Shown one piece after another: positions 34,120-42,141 of a DNA stretch of 64,000 nucleotides. The number at the start of each line of letters is the position of its first letter. Positions within the stretch are counted from its first letter, which is position 1. Source of the stretch: Bog-877 sp050734135 (lineage in GTDB: Bacteria > Chloroflexota > Dormibacteria > Aeolococcales > Bog-877). The position numbers and the translations under genes were made by a program. The DNA lies in NCBI GenBank assembly GCA_050734135.1, contig JBOHUG010000039.1, positions 16,839-80,838 of the forward strand. Reading direction: 5' to 3'. A model generated the notes under the pieces. That model did no database searches, was not told the origin of the DNA, and saw only the letters and a list, made by a program, of their open reading frames with translations.

Positions 34120-36399
34120 TTGTTCTGGCGTCTGGGCGGCTTCGCGTATCGCTTTCGCAAATTCATCCTCCCCGGGGCTGTTGCCCTGACCGTGGTCATG
34201 GTGGGACTCTCCGGGCCGTTCGGAGGTCAATTCACCTCCGGAGGCTTCGCGGTGCCCGGTTCGCAGAGCCAGAACGCCAGCAACCTGCTCTCCCGCTACT
34301 TTGGCAATGCCACAACCCAGCTTCTGCTGACATTCCACAGCCCTCGAGCGAACGCCAGCTCGCCCGCGGTGCAGGCCAAGGTCAACGCATCCTTCCGCCG
34401 GCTGGCTCGCCGGCCGGTCACCGGGAGCGTGCTCGACTACACCAGCACGCGCGAGAAGATCTTCATCGGCGACCACGGGCACGACACATTTGCCGTGATC
34501 AACCTCAAATTGAGCGAGTCCGCTGCCACCGGCGAGTTAACCCACCTGACGTCTTTTCTTGATCGGCCCTCCGGGCTGAAGATGTTCATCAGCGGCTCGG
34601 CTCCGATTGACGCGCTCTACAACACCGCCTTGGAGAAGCAGCTCCAGCACGCCGAATTGATCGCGCTGCCACTCTCGTTGATCCTGCTCTTCCTGGTCTT
34701 TGGGTCGGTGATGGCGGCGTTGCTTCCGCTGATGATCGCCGGACTTGCCGTTCCCACCTCGCTGGCGGTCATCCGGATCCTGGCGGCCCACTTTGGGATG
34801 TCGATCTTTGTGACCAATGTGGCGACCATCATTGGCCTGGGGCTGGCCATCGACTACTCGTTATTTTTCGTCAAGCGCTTTCGCGAGGAGATCCCCACCC
34901 ACGATTCGGCTGAAGCGGTCCGAATTGCCACCGCCAGTGCCGGCAAGGCGGTGGCGGTCTCCGGGACGGCAGTCGCGATCGGACTGTTTTCGCTGATGCT
35001 CTTCCCGGCTTCCGCCCTGGGCAGCATGGGCGTGGGCGGTGTTCTGGTGGTGGCCCTCACCCTCCTCTTCGCCCTCACCGCGTTGCCGGCGCTGCTGGGG
35101 CAGCTGGGACCGCGGGTCAATGCCCTCACCCTGCGCCCCAGCCTGCGGGGATCACACCTCCGCCCAGCCAGGACCTCCACCTTCTGGGGCTGGGTGGCGC
35201 GGGCAGTGATGCGTCGGCCGGTCCTGATCGCCGTGCCCACGGTGGCACTCCTGCTCCTGGTGGGTACACCTTTTCTCCACCTCCGACTCTCCACCGGGAG
35301 CGACGTAGCCAATATCCCACCCGGCGAGGCGCGGACCGGCTACGCGCTACTCAACGACGACTTTCCCCAGGCGGGAGGGGTAGACGATCTCAACCTGGTA
35401 CTGAAATACAACTCCAATCTCGCAGACCGGATGACGTTGGGGGAGCAGTACCAGCTGGCCAGCTTTCTCCGCCGGCTTCGCGCCATCCCCGGAGTGCAGG
35501 GGGTAACCGGTGCCCTGACCCCGCCCCCCGGGCTCGCCCGGGCGACCTATCTGCGGCAGCTCGCCCGTCCGCCTTCCCAACGCAAAGCGATCCTCAACTC
35601 ATACATTGCCGGCAACCTGGCAGGACCGGTCGCCCAGTTCGAGGTATCCAACAATTACTCACCTGACTCCAATCAGGCTGCCACCTTGGTCCACCGCCTG
35701 CGGGGACTTTCAGGACCAGCCGGCACGGCGGCGCTGATCACCGGAGGCGCGGCCTTGTCGGTGGACTTCCTGCAGGCGTTCGGCGCGACCATTCCCTGGG
35801 CCGTGCTCTTGGTGGTGGTGGTGACGATGGTGGTGCTCTTCCTCACATTTGGCTCGGTTCTGCTGCCCCTCAAGGCGGTGCTGATGAGTTTGATCTCGAT
35901 CTCGGCCGCATTCGGGGCGATGGTCTGGGTCTTTCAGGACGGACATCTCGCCAACGTCCTCAACTTCACGCCGGCCGGCAACATCACTGCCACCACTCCG
36001 GTTCTGATGTTCGCGATCCTCTTCGGCCTCTCCATGGACTACGAGGTGTTTCTGCTGTCCCGAATCCGGGAGCGCTACTGCCAAGTCGGCGATAACCGCG
36101 ATGCCGTCGCCCACGGCCTAACCGTCACGGGCGGGGTGATCACCTCGGCAGCTCTGATCATGATCACCGTCTTCAGTTCGTTCGCAGCCGGCGACGTGCT
36201 TGAGATTCAGACCCTGGGGGTGGGCATGGCAGTAGCGGTCGCAGTAGACGCCACCTTGGTTAGGGGGATCATGGTCCCCGCCTTGATGCGACTGCTGGGC
36301 CGGGCCAATTGGTGGGCGCCCTCAGCTTTGCAGGCCTGGATCGCCAAGCTGGGACTGTACGAGCGGGAGCGCATTCCTGAGGCGCCAGTCCCGGCCTGA
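34120..36399 (+). CDS. MMPL-family RND transporter
   Basis: This 759-aa protein starts at TTG 34120 with GAGGT 9 nt upstream. Topology fits an MMPL/RND carrier: one N-terminal helix, an extracytoplasmic domain (about 45-175), a block of five to six helices (180-340), a second outer domain (380-540) and another helix block (545-740). GLGLAIDYSLFFVKRFREE and GLSMDYEVFLLSRIRERY are the paired helix-4/10-type signatures with Asp residues used for proton coupling. Such proteins export lipids or drugs. The cargo is unknown. Confidence 0.9.
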   Translation: MFWRLGGFAYRFRKFILPGAVALTVVMVGLSGPFGGQFTSGGFAVPGSQSQNASNLLSRYFGNATTQLLLTFHSPRANASSPAVQAKVNASFRRLARRPVTGSVLDYTSTREKIFIGDHGHDTFAVINLKLSESAATGELTHLTSFLDRPSGLKMFISGSAPIDALYNTALEKQLQHAELIALPLSLILLFLVFGSVMAALLPLMIAGLAVPTSLAVIRILAAHFGMSIFVTNVATIIGLGLAIDYSLFFVKRFREEIPTHDSAEAVRIATASAGKAVAVSGTAVAIGLFSLMLFPASALGSMGVGGVLVVALTLLFALTALPALLGQLGPRVNALTLRPSLRGSHLRPARTSTFWGWVARAVMRRPVLIAVPTVALLLLVGTPFLHLRLSTGSDVANIPPGEARTGYALLNDDFPQAGGVDDLNLVLKYNSNLADRMTLGEQYQLASFLRRLRAIPGVQGVTGALTPPPGLARATYLRQLARPPSQRKAILNSYIAGNLAGPVAQFEVSNNYSPDSNQAATLVHRLRGLSGPAGTAALITGGAALSVDFLQAFGATIPWAVLLVVVVTMVVLFLTFGSVLLPLKAVLMSLISISAAFGAMVWVFQDGHLANVLNFTPAGNITATTPVLMFAILFGLSMDYEVFLLSRIRERYCQVGDNRDAVAHGLTVTGGVITSAALIMITVFSSFAAGDVLEIQTLGVGMAVAVAVDATLVRGIMVPALMRLLGRANWWAPSALQAWIAKLGLYERERIPEAPVPA

Positions 36400-36446
36400 T
36401 TCGAAGCGGCACCGACCACCCACCCCCACTGGGAGCTGTGGGCGCG

Positions 36447-36452
36447 GATAAT
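36447..36452 (+). promoter_or_regulatory. Possible -10 box (GATAAT), leaderless promoter
   Basis: GATAAT is followed by six C residues and ATG 36459. This spacing decides the start of the next small gene. Confidence 0.45.
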
Positions 36453-36458
36453 CCCCCC

Positions 36459-36791
36459 ATGATCTCGGCATCGCCGGAGACGACAGAACGGCGCTCCATC
36501 CTGCGCCGCCTCGACGACCTGCTGGAAGCGTTGGAGCAGTTAAACCTGCACGAGAGCTCTCATCTCACCGAACGGCTCCGGCAGTCTCTGGGGGCTCACG
36601 GGATCCCCTTCGACGATGGTGCCGAGATCAGGGTGATCATCGAGCGGGTCTGGCGCAAGCAGGAGGGTCACATGGCGACGGCCCGCCAGGATCGGCGCAA
36701 GACTCCCTCCCGCCGGAGCTCGGCGCATCGCCCGCCGGGCCACGACGTGATCGAAAGCATCATCAGGCAGTCGCATCAGGGCCCTGACTGA
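36459..36791 (+). CDS. Small helical basic protein of unknown function
   Basis: This 110-aa protein is started at ATG 36459 because a -10-like box lies 6 nt upstream; GTG 36438 is an alternative with a poorly spaced GGGAG. The sequence is helical (SILRRLDDLLEALEQLNLHESSHLTERLRQSL) with an Arg/Lys/His-rich C-terminal part (RQDRRKTPSRRSSAHR). It has no cysteine, signal peptide or membrane segment. No family is recognised. Confidence 0.5.
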   Translation: MISASPETTERRSILRRLDDLLEALEQLNLHESSHLTERLRQSLGAHGIPFDDGAEIRVIIERVWRKQEGHMATARQDRRKTPSRRSSAHRPPGHDVIESIIRQSHQGPD

Positions 36792-36853
36792 GCCACGGCG
36801 GCGGCCCGGGCGACGCGGAGCGGCTGACTGCTGACGTCCCCAGTCTGGCAACC

Positions 36854-37138
36854 GTGGAGGCGCGTCTGGAAGAACTATTGCTGGAGCGGTCGCGCCGGTA
36901 TTGGCACTGTGTCTCGTGGGGTCTGGCTGCGTTGGGGCTGCTCGTGCCGACATTGCTGGGGGCGGTCGCTGTCGCCGGAAGCCAAGAGCCGGAGGCCGCC
37001 ATCATCGTCGTGGTTGGCTGCGCGGCCGCCTTGCTGGCGTTGTGTCGCGCCTGGCTCTTGCTGTTCCGGCTTCTACCGCTCAACCGAGAGCGGGCACGGC
37101 TGCGCTTGGACCAGCAAAGGCTTAGCCCACCTGGCTGA
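36854..37138 (+). CDS. Small membrane protein with two helices
   Basis: This 94-aa protein starts at GTG 36854; CAGTCT 7 nt upstream is a weak -10 candidate. A charged N-terminal helix (EARLEELLLERSRRY) precedes two hydrophobic segments near 24-43 and 48-70. A basic tail follows. It resembles small coiled-membrane proteins with no assigned role. Confidence 0.5.
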   Translation: MEARLEELLLERSRRYWHCVSWGLAALGLLVPTLLGAVAVAGSQEPEAAIIVVVGCAAALLALCRAWLLLFRLLPLNRERARLRLDQQRLSPPG

Positions 37139-37246
37139 GGGCTGGCGAGGTTGGCGACTCCCCCGCCGCAGCCAGAGCGGTTTCGCTGATCAGTGGCGAT
37201 GTCCCGAGCAGTCCGGCTCCCAACCCGGGGGAGCGTGGCGTTCACT

Positions 37247-37252
37247 TAAAAT
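37247..37252 (+). promoter_or_regulatory. Putative -10 box (TAAAAT), leaderless promoter for the aldolase
   Basis: TAAAAT lies exactly 6 nt before ATG 37259 with no ribosome-binding site between. Confidence 0.6.
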
Positions 37253-37258
37253 CGAGCC

Positions 37259-37930
37259 ATGATTAATTCTGCAGTCGCTCCACTCTTTCCGCACCGATTG
37301 GCGGCGATCATCCGCTGGCACGACCACGACCAGGCCGCGGAAGCGGCCCTGGTGGCTGCTCGGGCCGGGGTCGGATCGGTAGAGGTCACCGCCGGAACTC
37401 CGGGAGCATTCGAACTGATCGCGAAGCTGCGATCGCGCTCAGACCTCGGCCAAAGTTGCGCGTTCGGTGCCGGCACCGTCGTCGATGTCGAGACTGCCTC
37501 CCGGGCGGTCGACGCGGGGGCACAGTATCTAGTGACGCCCTACCTGGTTCCTGCCGTCGCGGAGATCGCGAGCAATGCCGGGTTGCCGCTGGTGATGGGG
37601 GCTTTGACTCCGACCGAAATCGTTCGAGCTGAGGAACTCGGCGCGCAGCTCGTCAAGGTGTTCCCGGCATCCCCGGTTGGCGGACCCGCCTACATCCGGG
37701 CCCTGCGCGGCCCGATGCCTCACACCCCGATCTGGGTCAGCGGCGGGGTGCGGATCGATGACTCCGCAGAGTACCTGCGAGCGGGTGCTGACGTGGTGGG
37801 ACTCACCAACGACCTGTTCCGCCCCGAGCTCTTGCTGGCGGAGGACTGGGCCGGTCTGAGCAGCCTCTGCGAGCGAGCGCTGGCCGCTGTCGGCGCGGCG
37901 ACCCCTTCGCGACCGACCGCCGCCGTGTGA
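37259..37930 (+). CDS. eda: KDPG/KHG aldolase
   Basis: This 223-aa class I aldolase splits 2-keto-3-deoxy-6-phosphogluconate (Entner-Doudoroff) or related 2-keto acids. The Schiff-base lysine is Lys133 in VKVFPAS, the catalytic Glu is Glu42 in VEVT, and GAGTVVDVE and WVSGGVRIDD match the family. No 6-phosphogluconate dehydratase is in the window. Its stop overlaps the start of a sarcosine-oxidase-like gene (GTGA), an unusual partner, so the in vivo keto acid may not be KDPG. Confidence 0.88.
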   Translation: MINSAVAPLFPHRLAAIIRWHDHDQAAEAALVAARAGVGSVEVTAGTPGAFELIAKLRSRSDLGQSCAFGAGTVVDVETASRAVDAGAQYLVTPYLVPAVAEIASNAGLPLVMGALTPTEIVRAEELGAQLVKVFPASPVGGPAYIRALRGPMPHTPIWVSGGVRIDDSAEYLRAGADVVGLTNDLFRPELLLAEDWAGLSSLCERALAAVGAATPSRPTAAV

Positions 37931-39141
37931 CAAGCCCGCTCCGGGTGGTGATCGTCGGCCTGGGAGCCATGGGCTCGGCAGCTGCATTCCATCTGGCCCG
38001 GCGCGGGAATCAAGTTATCGGCTTGGAAGCGTTCGGTCCCGGCCACGACCGCGGATCCTCCCACGGCGAATCGAGGATCATTCGGCAGGCATACTTCGAG
38101 GGTCCCGGGTATGTCCCGCTGGTGCTTCGCGCCTACCAGCTCTGGCGGGAGCTGGAGGTCCTCTCAAACCAGCACCTGCTCGAGGTCACGGCTGGGGTCA
38201 TGATCGGATCCCCCTCGAGCGATCTCGTGGCGGGTTCGCTGGGGAGCGCCGAGAAGTGGGAGATTCCCCATCTCCTCCTGACGGCCGCCGAGGTGCACCG
38301 GAAGTTCCCAGCCCTTCATCCCCTCCCCCAACAGGTGGGGTTGGTGGAACCGGAAGCGGGAGTCGTGGCACCGGAATTGGCGGTGCTGGCGCATCTTCGC
38401 CAAGCCGCCGACCGAGGCGCGGAGCTCCACTTTGGCGAGCGGGTACTTGAGTGGGAAGCCTCGGGGTCGGGAGTGACCGTTCGCACCAGTTCCCGCGGCT
38501 ACCAGGGGGATCGGCTGCTGCTGACGGCCGGTGCCTGGAGCGCAGACCTTTGGGAACTCCCGGCGCTGGAACTGCAGGTCGAGCGCCAGGTCATGGGCTG
38601 GTTCGAACCCGCGGATATCGGCCCTTTCACCGCGCCGCTCCTGCCGATCTACATGCTCGAGAGCGATCAGGGAGCCCAGTACTACGGACTTCCCAGCCGG
38701 GACGGCCGGACCGCCAAGGCAGCCCGCCACTACGGCGGCGAGAACGCCACCGCCGAAGCCGTCCGGCGGGAGATCACCGACTCTGATATCGAAGCCGTCC
38801 GGCATGGGCTGGGCGATACCGTGCCGCTGCTCGCCCAGGCTCCCCTGGCTCGGGCCGCCACCTGCATGTACACGAACAGTCCCGACAAGCACTTTGTCAT
38901 CGGGAGCCATCCCAACTCGCCGCTGGTCTCTCTGGCGGGCGGGTTCTCGGGCCACGGCTTCAAGTTCTCGCCGGTGATTGGTGAGGTGCTGGCTGACCTG
39001 GCCGAGTCTGGCGAAAGCGCTCTTCCTGTTGGGGAGTTCGATCCCAACCGGTTCCTGGCTCACCAGAGAGGGGGAAAGGGAACCTCCGGATCCGGACGGA
39101 TCCCGACGCCGAGCGCCGACATCACCTCGCCGATCAGGTAG
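37927..39141 (+). CDS. FAD-dependent amine oxidase (monomeric sarcosine oxidase/N-methyl-tryptophan oxidase type)
   Basis: This 404-aa protein starts at GTG 37927. The FAD-binding motif VVIVGLGAMGSAAAFHLARRG is at the N-terminus, then GSSHGESRIIRQAYFEGPGYVPL, typical of MSOX/MTOX. Cys313 in ATCMYTNSPDKHFVIG matches the residue that binds FAD covalently in this family. FSGHGFKFSPVIGE lies near the end. These enzymes oxidatively demethylate N-methyl amino acids, making formaldehyde and peroxide. The last 27 codons overlap folC on the opposite strand. Confidence 0.9.
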   Translation: MTSPLRVVIVGLGAMGSAAAFHLARRGNQVIGLEAFGPGHDRGSSHGESRIIRQAYFEGPGYVPLVLRAYQLWRELEVLSNQHLLEVTAGVMIGSPSSDLVAGSLGSAEKWEIPHLLLTAAEVHRKFPALHPLPQQVGLVEPEAGVVAPELAVLAHLRQAADRGAELHFGERVLEWEASGSGVTVRTSSRGYQGDRLLLTAGAWSADLWELPALELQVERQVMGWFEPADIGPFTAPLLPIYMLESDQGAQYYGLPSRDGRTAKAARHYGGENATAEAVRREITDSDIEAVRHGLGDTVPLLAQAPLARAATCMYTNSPDKHFVIGSHPNSPLVSLAGGFSGHGFKFSPVIGEVLADLAESGESALPVGEFDPNRFLAHQRGGKGTSGSGRIPTPSADITSPIR

Positions 39142-40403
39142 ATCGAGCCGAGCGCGACCACCAGGCCTTCCCGGCCAGCTAGCGAACGGGCCCGACCCAG
39201 AGCTTGAGCAACCGGCTCTGATACCTCCGACGGGTCGGTCCAGACTGCAACCAGTTCGGACGTCGAGGCGGCTCGGGCGGAGTTGACCCTGGTGAACACC
39301 GCTGATCGGAAACCCACTCCAGCTAGCAGTCCGAGCATCCCCCGATAGTCGTGGTCTTCCATGGCGCCGAAGAGCAGAACGCCGGGTCGTCCAGCCAGTC
39401 GTCGGCGAATCTCCGGCAGCGCGGCGTCGATCGCGGCCGGATTGTGGGCCGCGTCGATCAGTACTGGAGGATCCGAGCTCAGGGTCTCCAGCCGACCGGG
39501 CCAGTTGCCCTCGGCGAGCCCGGTGCGTACGGCCCCTTCCAGCACGGGGAACCCCAACTCGGTCAAGCAGTCCGCAATGGCGACCGCCAGCGCCGCGTTC
39601 TCGATTTGGAAGGCGCCGGCCAGGTTGAGTTGGAGCCCCCGGTGGACACGGGTCGGAGTGCTGACCGTGAACTGAGACCTCTCATCTGCCGGGGCACCTA
39701 GCGTGATCTCCCGGCCGAGCTGCCAGATTCGAGCGTCGGCAGCGGAAGCCGCCGACTCCACCGCCGGCCGCGCCGCGCCGCGCGCTCCCGAGACGACGAG
39801 GTTGCCAGCCTTGATGATCGCCGCCTTCTCAGCCGCGATCTCCGGCACCGTGTCCCCGAGCTGCGCCTGATGATCCAGGCCGACCGAGGTCACAACCGCG
39901 ATCCCGCCGTCCCAGACGTTGGTGGCGTCCAGCCGGCCCCCCAGCCCCACCTCGCAGACCACGAGCTCGACCCGCCAGCGGCGGGCGGCCAGGAAGCCCA
40001 TCGCGGTGAGCAGTTCGTGGTGGGTGGGCCGACCGTCCCCGACAGCCATTCGGTCTGCGCTGTCGCTCACCAGGTCGGCGATCTCCACGAATGTGGTCTC
40101 GTCGATAGGCTCCCCGTTCAGGCGGATCCTCTCGCGATAGCTGGTGAGGTGCGGTTTGGTCAGCAGCGCGACCCGGATCCCGGCCTGCTTTGCGATCTCG
40201 GCGACGAGTGCGCATACCGACCCCTTGCCGTTGGTACCGGCGACCAGCACCCCCGGCAAGCCGAGCTCCGGGTTCCCCAGCAGCCCCAGCAGCTGACTGG
40301 TCGAGCCAAGCCCGAGCCGCATCCCCGGCGAGCTCGCTCCGACCAGACGGATGAGGGCGGCCCGATAAGCGCTCGACTCGCCGTTCGAGGCCCTGGAGCT
40401 CAC
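39060..40403 (-). CDS. folC: Folylpolyglutamate synthase/dihydrofolate synthase
   Basis: This 447-aa protein starts at GTG 40403. Marks of FolC are the P-loop VLVAGTNGKGSVCALV, LTKPHLTSYRERIRLNG, VCEVGLGGRLDATN, TSVGLDHQAQLGDT..IAAEKAAIIK, and LIDAAHNPAAID. It adds glutamate to dihydropteroate and folates, retaining them in the cell. Its 3' end overlaps the amine-oxidase gene by 82 nt in antisense. It is divergent from a lipoprotein gene. Confidence 0.95.
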   Translation of the reverse strand: MSSRASNGESSAYRAALIRLVGASSPGMRLGLGSTSQLLGLLGNPELGLPGVLVAGTNGKGSVCALVAEIAKQAGIRVALLTKPHLTSYRERIRLNGEPIDETTFVEIADLVSDSADRMAVGDGRPTHHELLTAMGFLAARRWRVELVVCEVGLGGRLDATNVWDGGIAVVTSVGLDHQAQLGDTVPEIAAEKAAIIKAGNLVVSGARGAARPAVESAASAADARIWQLGREITLGAPADERSQFTVSTPTRVHRGLQLNLAGAFQIENAALAVAIADCLTELGFPVLEGAVRTGLAEGNWPGRLETLSSDPPVLIDAAHNPAAIDAALPEIRRRLAGRPGVLLFGAMEDHDYRGMLGLLAGVGFRSAVFTRVNSARAASTSELVAVWTDPSEVSEPVAQALGRARSLAGREGLVVALGSIYLIGEVMSALGVGIRPDPEVPFPPLW

Positions 40404-40527
40404 GAGCCCTCACCATTGGCCCAGGCTGTCGCCGGAGCTGGAGCTGCAGACCCCCCGCGGCAGCCCGGCCGCGGTCCGCCAACCCCCCTCGTCACGTCCG
40501 CGAAGTTGCCGGAAACCGCACTCATGG

Positions 40528-40533
40528 CATTCT
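40528..40533 (+). promoter_or_regulatory. Possible -10 box (CATTCT) for the lipoprotein gene
   Basis: CATTCT fits a relaxed NANNNT and lies 6 nt before GTG 40540. Confidence 0.35.
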
Positions 40534-40539
40534 GCACGG

Positions 40540-41559
40540 GTGAAAGTCCCACGGTGGGGTGCCTTGCTCCTGGCTGCACTCGCGCTGGTCGTGCTGGCCG
40601 GCTGTGCTGGCGTCCCTCCCCATCCGGTCGTCTCGCTTTCGGCCAGCCCAACTTCCACCCTACCGGGGCTGCTGGGGCTAGGCGGAGAGACCAGCAGTCC
40701 GCTGCTGGTTGCCGGTCCGTACACGGTGGGCGGGAACCTGAGCTCGGGTTCACGGCGCTTGCGCGCCGCTCCCGTGCCGAACACCGCCGCCGCCGCGGTC
40801 ACCGCTCTGGCGCAGGATCTCGGAGTACCTGGTCCTCCTATCAGGACCGCTAGCGGACTCGGCTACAACCTGGGCTCGACCAGCGGCTATCAGCTGACCA
40901 CGGACCCCACCCTCTCCACCTTCAACTTTCATCCCAACACCCCGACCGATGAGGTCGGGGCCACCCCCACTCTCGCTGGCGCCGACCAGTTTGCGGAGAA
41001 CTTTCTCAGCGCTGCCCACGTACCGGCTGGCGGCGGGCTGATCCCCCTTCCCCAGCTCACCTTCACCGCGGCCTCCGACCGAACCGTCTACTTTCAGTGG
41101 TCGTTGGAAGGGCTCCCGGTGGTCAACATTCTTGGCCAGCCACAAGAGATCTACGTGAATGTCGCCACCGACCAGCATCAGGTGACGCAATTGGTTGGGA
41201 TCACCGGCGCAGTCCCCTATGGAGTGATCGGCAGCCCGGTCAGTTACCCGACGATGCCGCCGTTTCGGGTGGTGCAGTACCTCAACTCCGGGGTCATCAA
41301 TCCCAGTGCCTATCTCCTGTCTCCCAGCGGGAAACCGTTCCCCACGCCCGCGCCGGCTCCCGCGAGCCAGGTCCGCCTCAGCACCGTTTCGCGGGCAATC
41401 GTCGACAGCTTCGGGACCGCCGTCCCGGTCTACGTGTTCGGGGTGGACGGCGACATCAACGCGACCCAGTTCGTGACCTGCGCCGTACCCCCAGCCGGCT
41501 GTGTACCCGTGCGATTCAGCACCGCGAATCCGTCGCCGAGCCCTTCGGCAAGCGGCTGA
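40540..41559 (+). CDS. Putative lipoprotein of unknown function
   Basis: This 339-aa protein starts at GTG 40540. A signal peptide ends in the lipobox LAGC with Cys22. The mature part is Ser/Pro/Thr-rich with two beta-rich segments (YFQWSLEGLPVVNILGQPQEIYVNV; LSTVSRAIVDSFGTAVPVYVFGVDGD). It ends in a PSPSPSASG tail. Anchoring to the outer face of the membrane is expected. No enzymatic motif or family is recognised. Confidence 0.7.
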   Translation: MKVPRWGALLLAALALVVLAGCAGVPPHPVVSLSASPTSTLPGLLGLGGETSSPLLVAGPYTVGGNLSSGSRRLRAAPVPNTAAAAVTALAQDLGVPGPPIRTASGLGYNLGSTSGYQLTTDPTLSTFNFHPNTPTDEVGATPTLAGADQFAENFLSAAHVPAGGGLIPLPQLTFTAASDRTVYFQWSLEGLPVVNILGQPQEIYVNVATDQHQVTQLVGITGAVPYGVIGSPVSYPTMPPFRVVQYLNSGVINPSAYLLSPSGKPFPTPAPAPASQVRLSTVSRAIVDSFGTAVPVYVFGVDGDINATQFVTCAVPPAGCVPVRFSTANPSPSPSASG

Positions 41560-41580
41560 GGACACGATCCGTGAGCCGGA

Positions 41581-42132
41581 GTGGCTGACCCGTATCTCGA
41601 CGGAAGCTGCGTCTGGTGGCACCTCTCTGAAGGCTCTCCCGAGCTGCAGGGCGCCCTGGCCGACGGCTGGCTCCCCGCCTCCGGCCGTGCCCTGGATGTT
41701 GGCTGCGGCCTCGGCAGCGAGGCTGGTTGGCTCGCCGGTCGAGGCTATTCCGTCGTCGGTATCGACCTTTCCGAGACAGCTTGCGTGCAGGCGCAACATC
41801 GGTTTCCCGGGGCTCTTTTTTTCCCCGCCGACATGCGCCGGTTGCCGTTTCTCGACCAGACATTTGAAGTCGCGCTCGACCGGGGATGCTTCCATTATCT
41901 TGCCGCCACTGATCGTTTCCGGTACGAGCGTGAACTGAGTCGGGTGCTAAAGCCGGGCGGCCGGCTCCTCCTGCGGGCGAGCCTGCGCTCCGCTGGTCTA
42001 CGCAACGACATCTCCGAAGGGGTCATTCGCTCCACCTTCTCTGGGTGGACGATTCGAAGCCTAGATGAGCGTCAGGTGCCGAGCGACACGAGAATGCTCG
42101 ATGTCCTGGTCGTCCGTCTCGAGAGACGCTGA
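41581..42132 (+). CDS. Small class I SAM-dependent methyltransferase
   Basis: This 183-aa protein starts at GTG 41581. Motifs: GRALDVGCGLGSEAGWLAGRGYSVVGIDLSETA, FPADMRRLPFLDQTFEVALDRGCFHYL, and LKPGGRLLLRASL. The DRGCFHYL segment resembles thiopurine/tellurite-type small methylases. Substrate not determined. It converges with the transhydrogenase operon, 9 nt from pntB's end. Confidence 0.87.
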   Translation: MADPYLDGSCVWWHLSEGSPELQGALADGWLPASGRALDVGCGLGSEAGWLAGRGYSVVGIDLSETACVQAQHRFPGALFFPADMRRLPFLDQTFEVALDRGCFHYLAATDRFRYERELSRVLKPGGRLLLRASLRSAGLRNDISEGVIRSTFSGWTIRSLDERQVPSDTRMLDVLVVRLERR

Positions 42133-42141
42133 GCGGAAGAA

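Noticed and set aside
40750..41895. 381-codon minus-strand frame opposite the lipoprotein gene
   Set aside because: Antisense shadow; the plus strand has signal peptide and lipobox.
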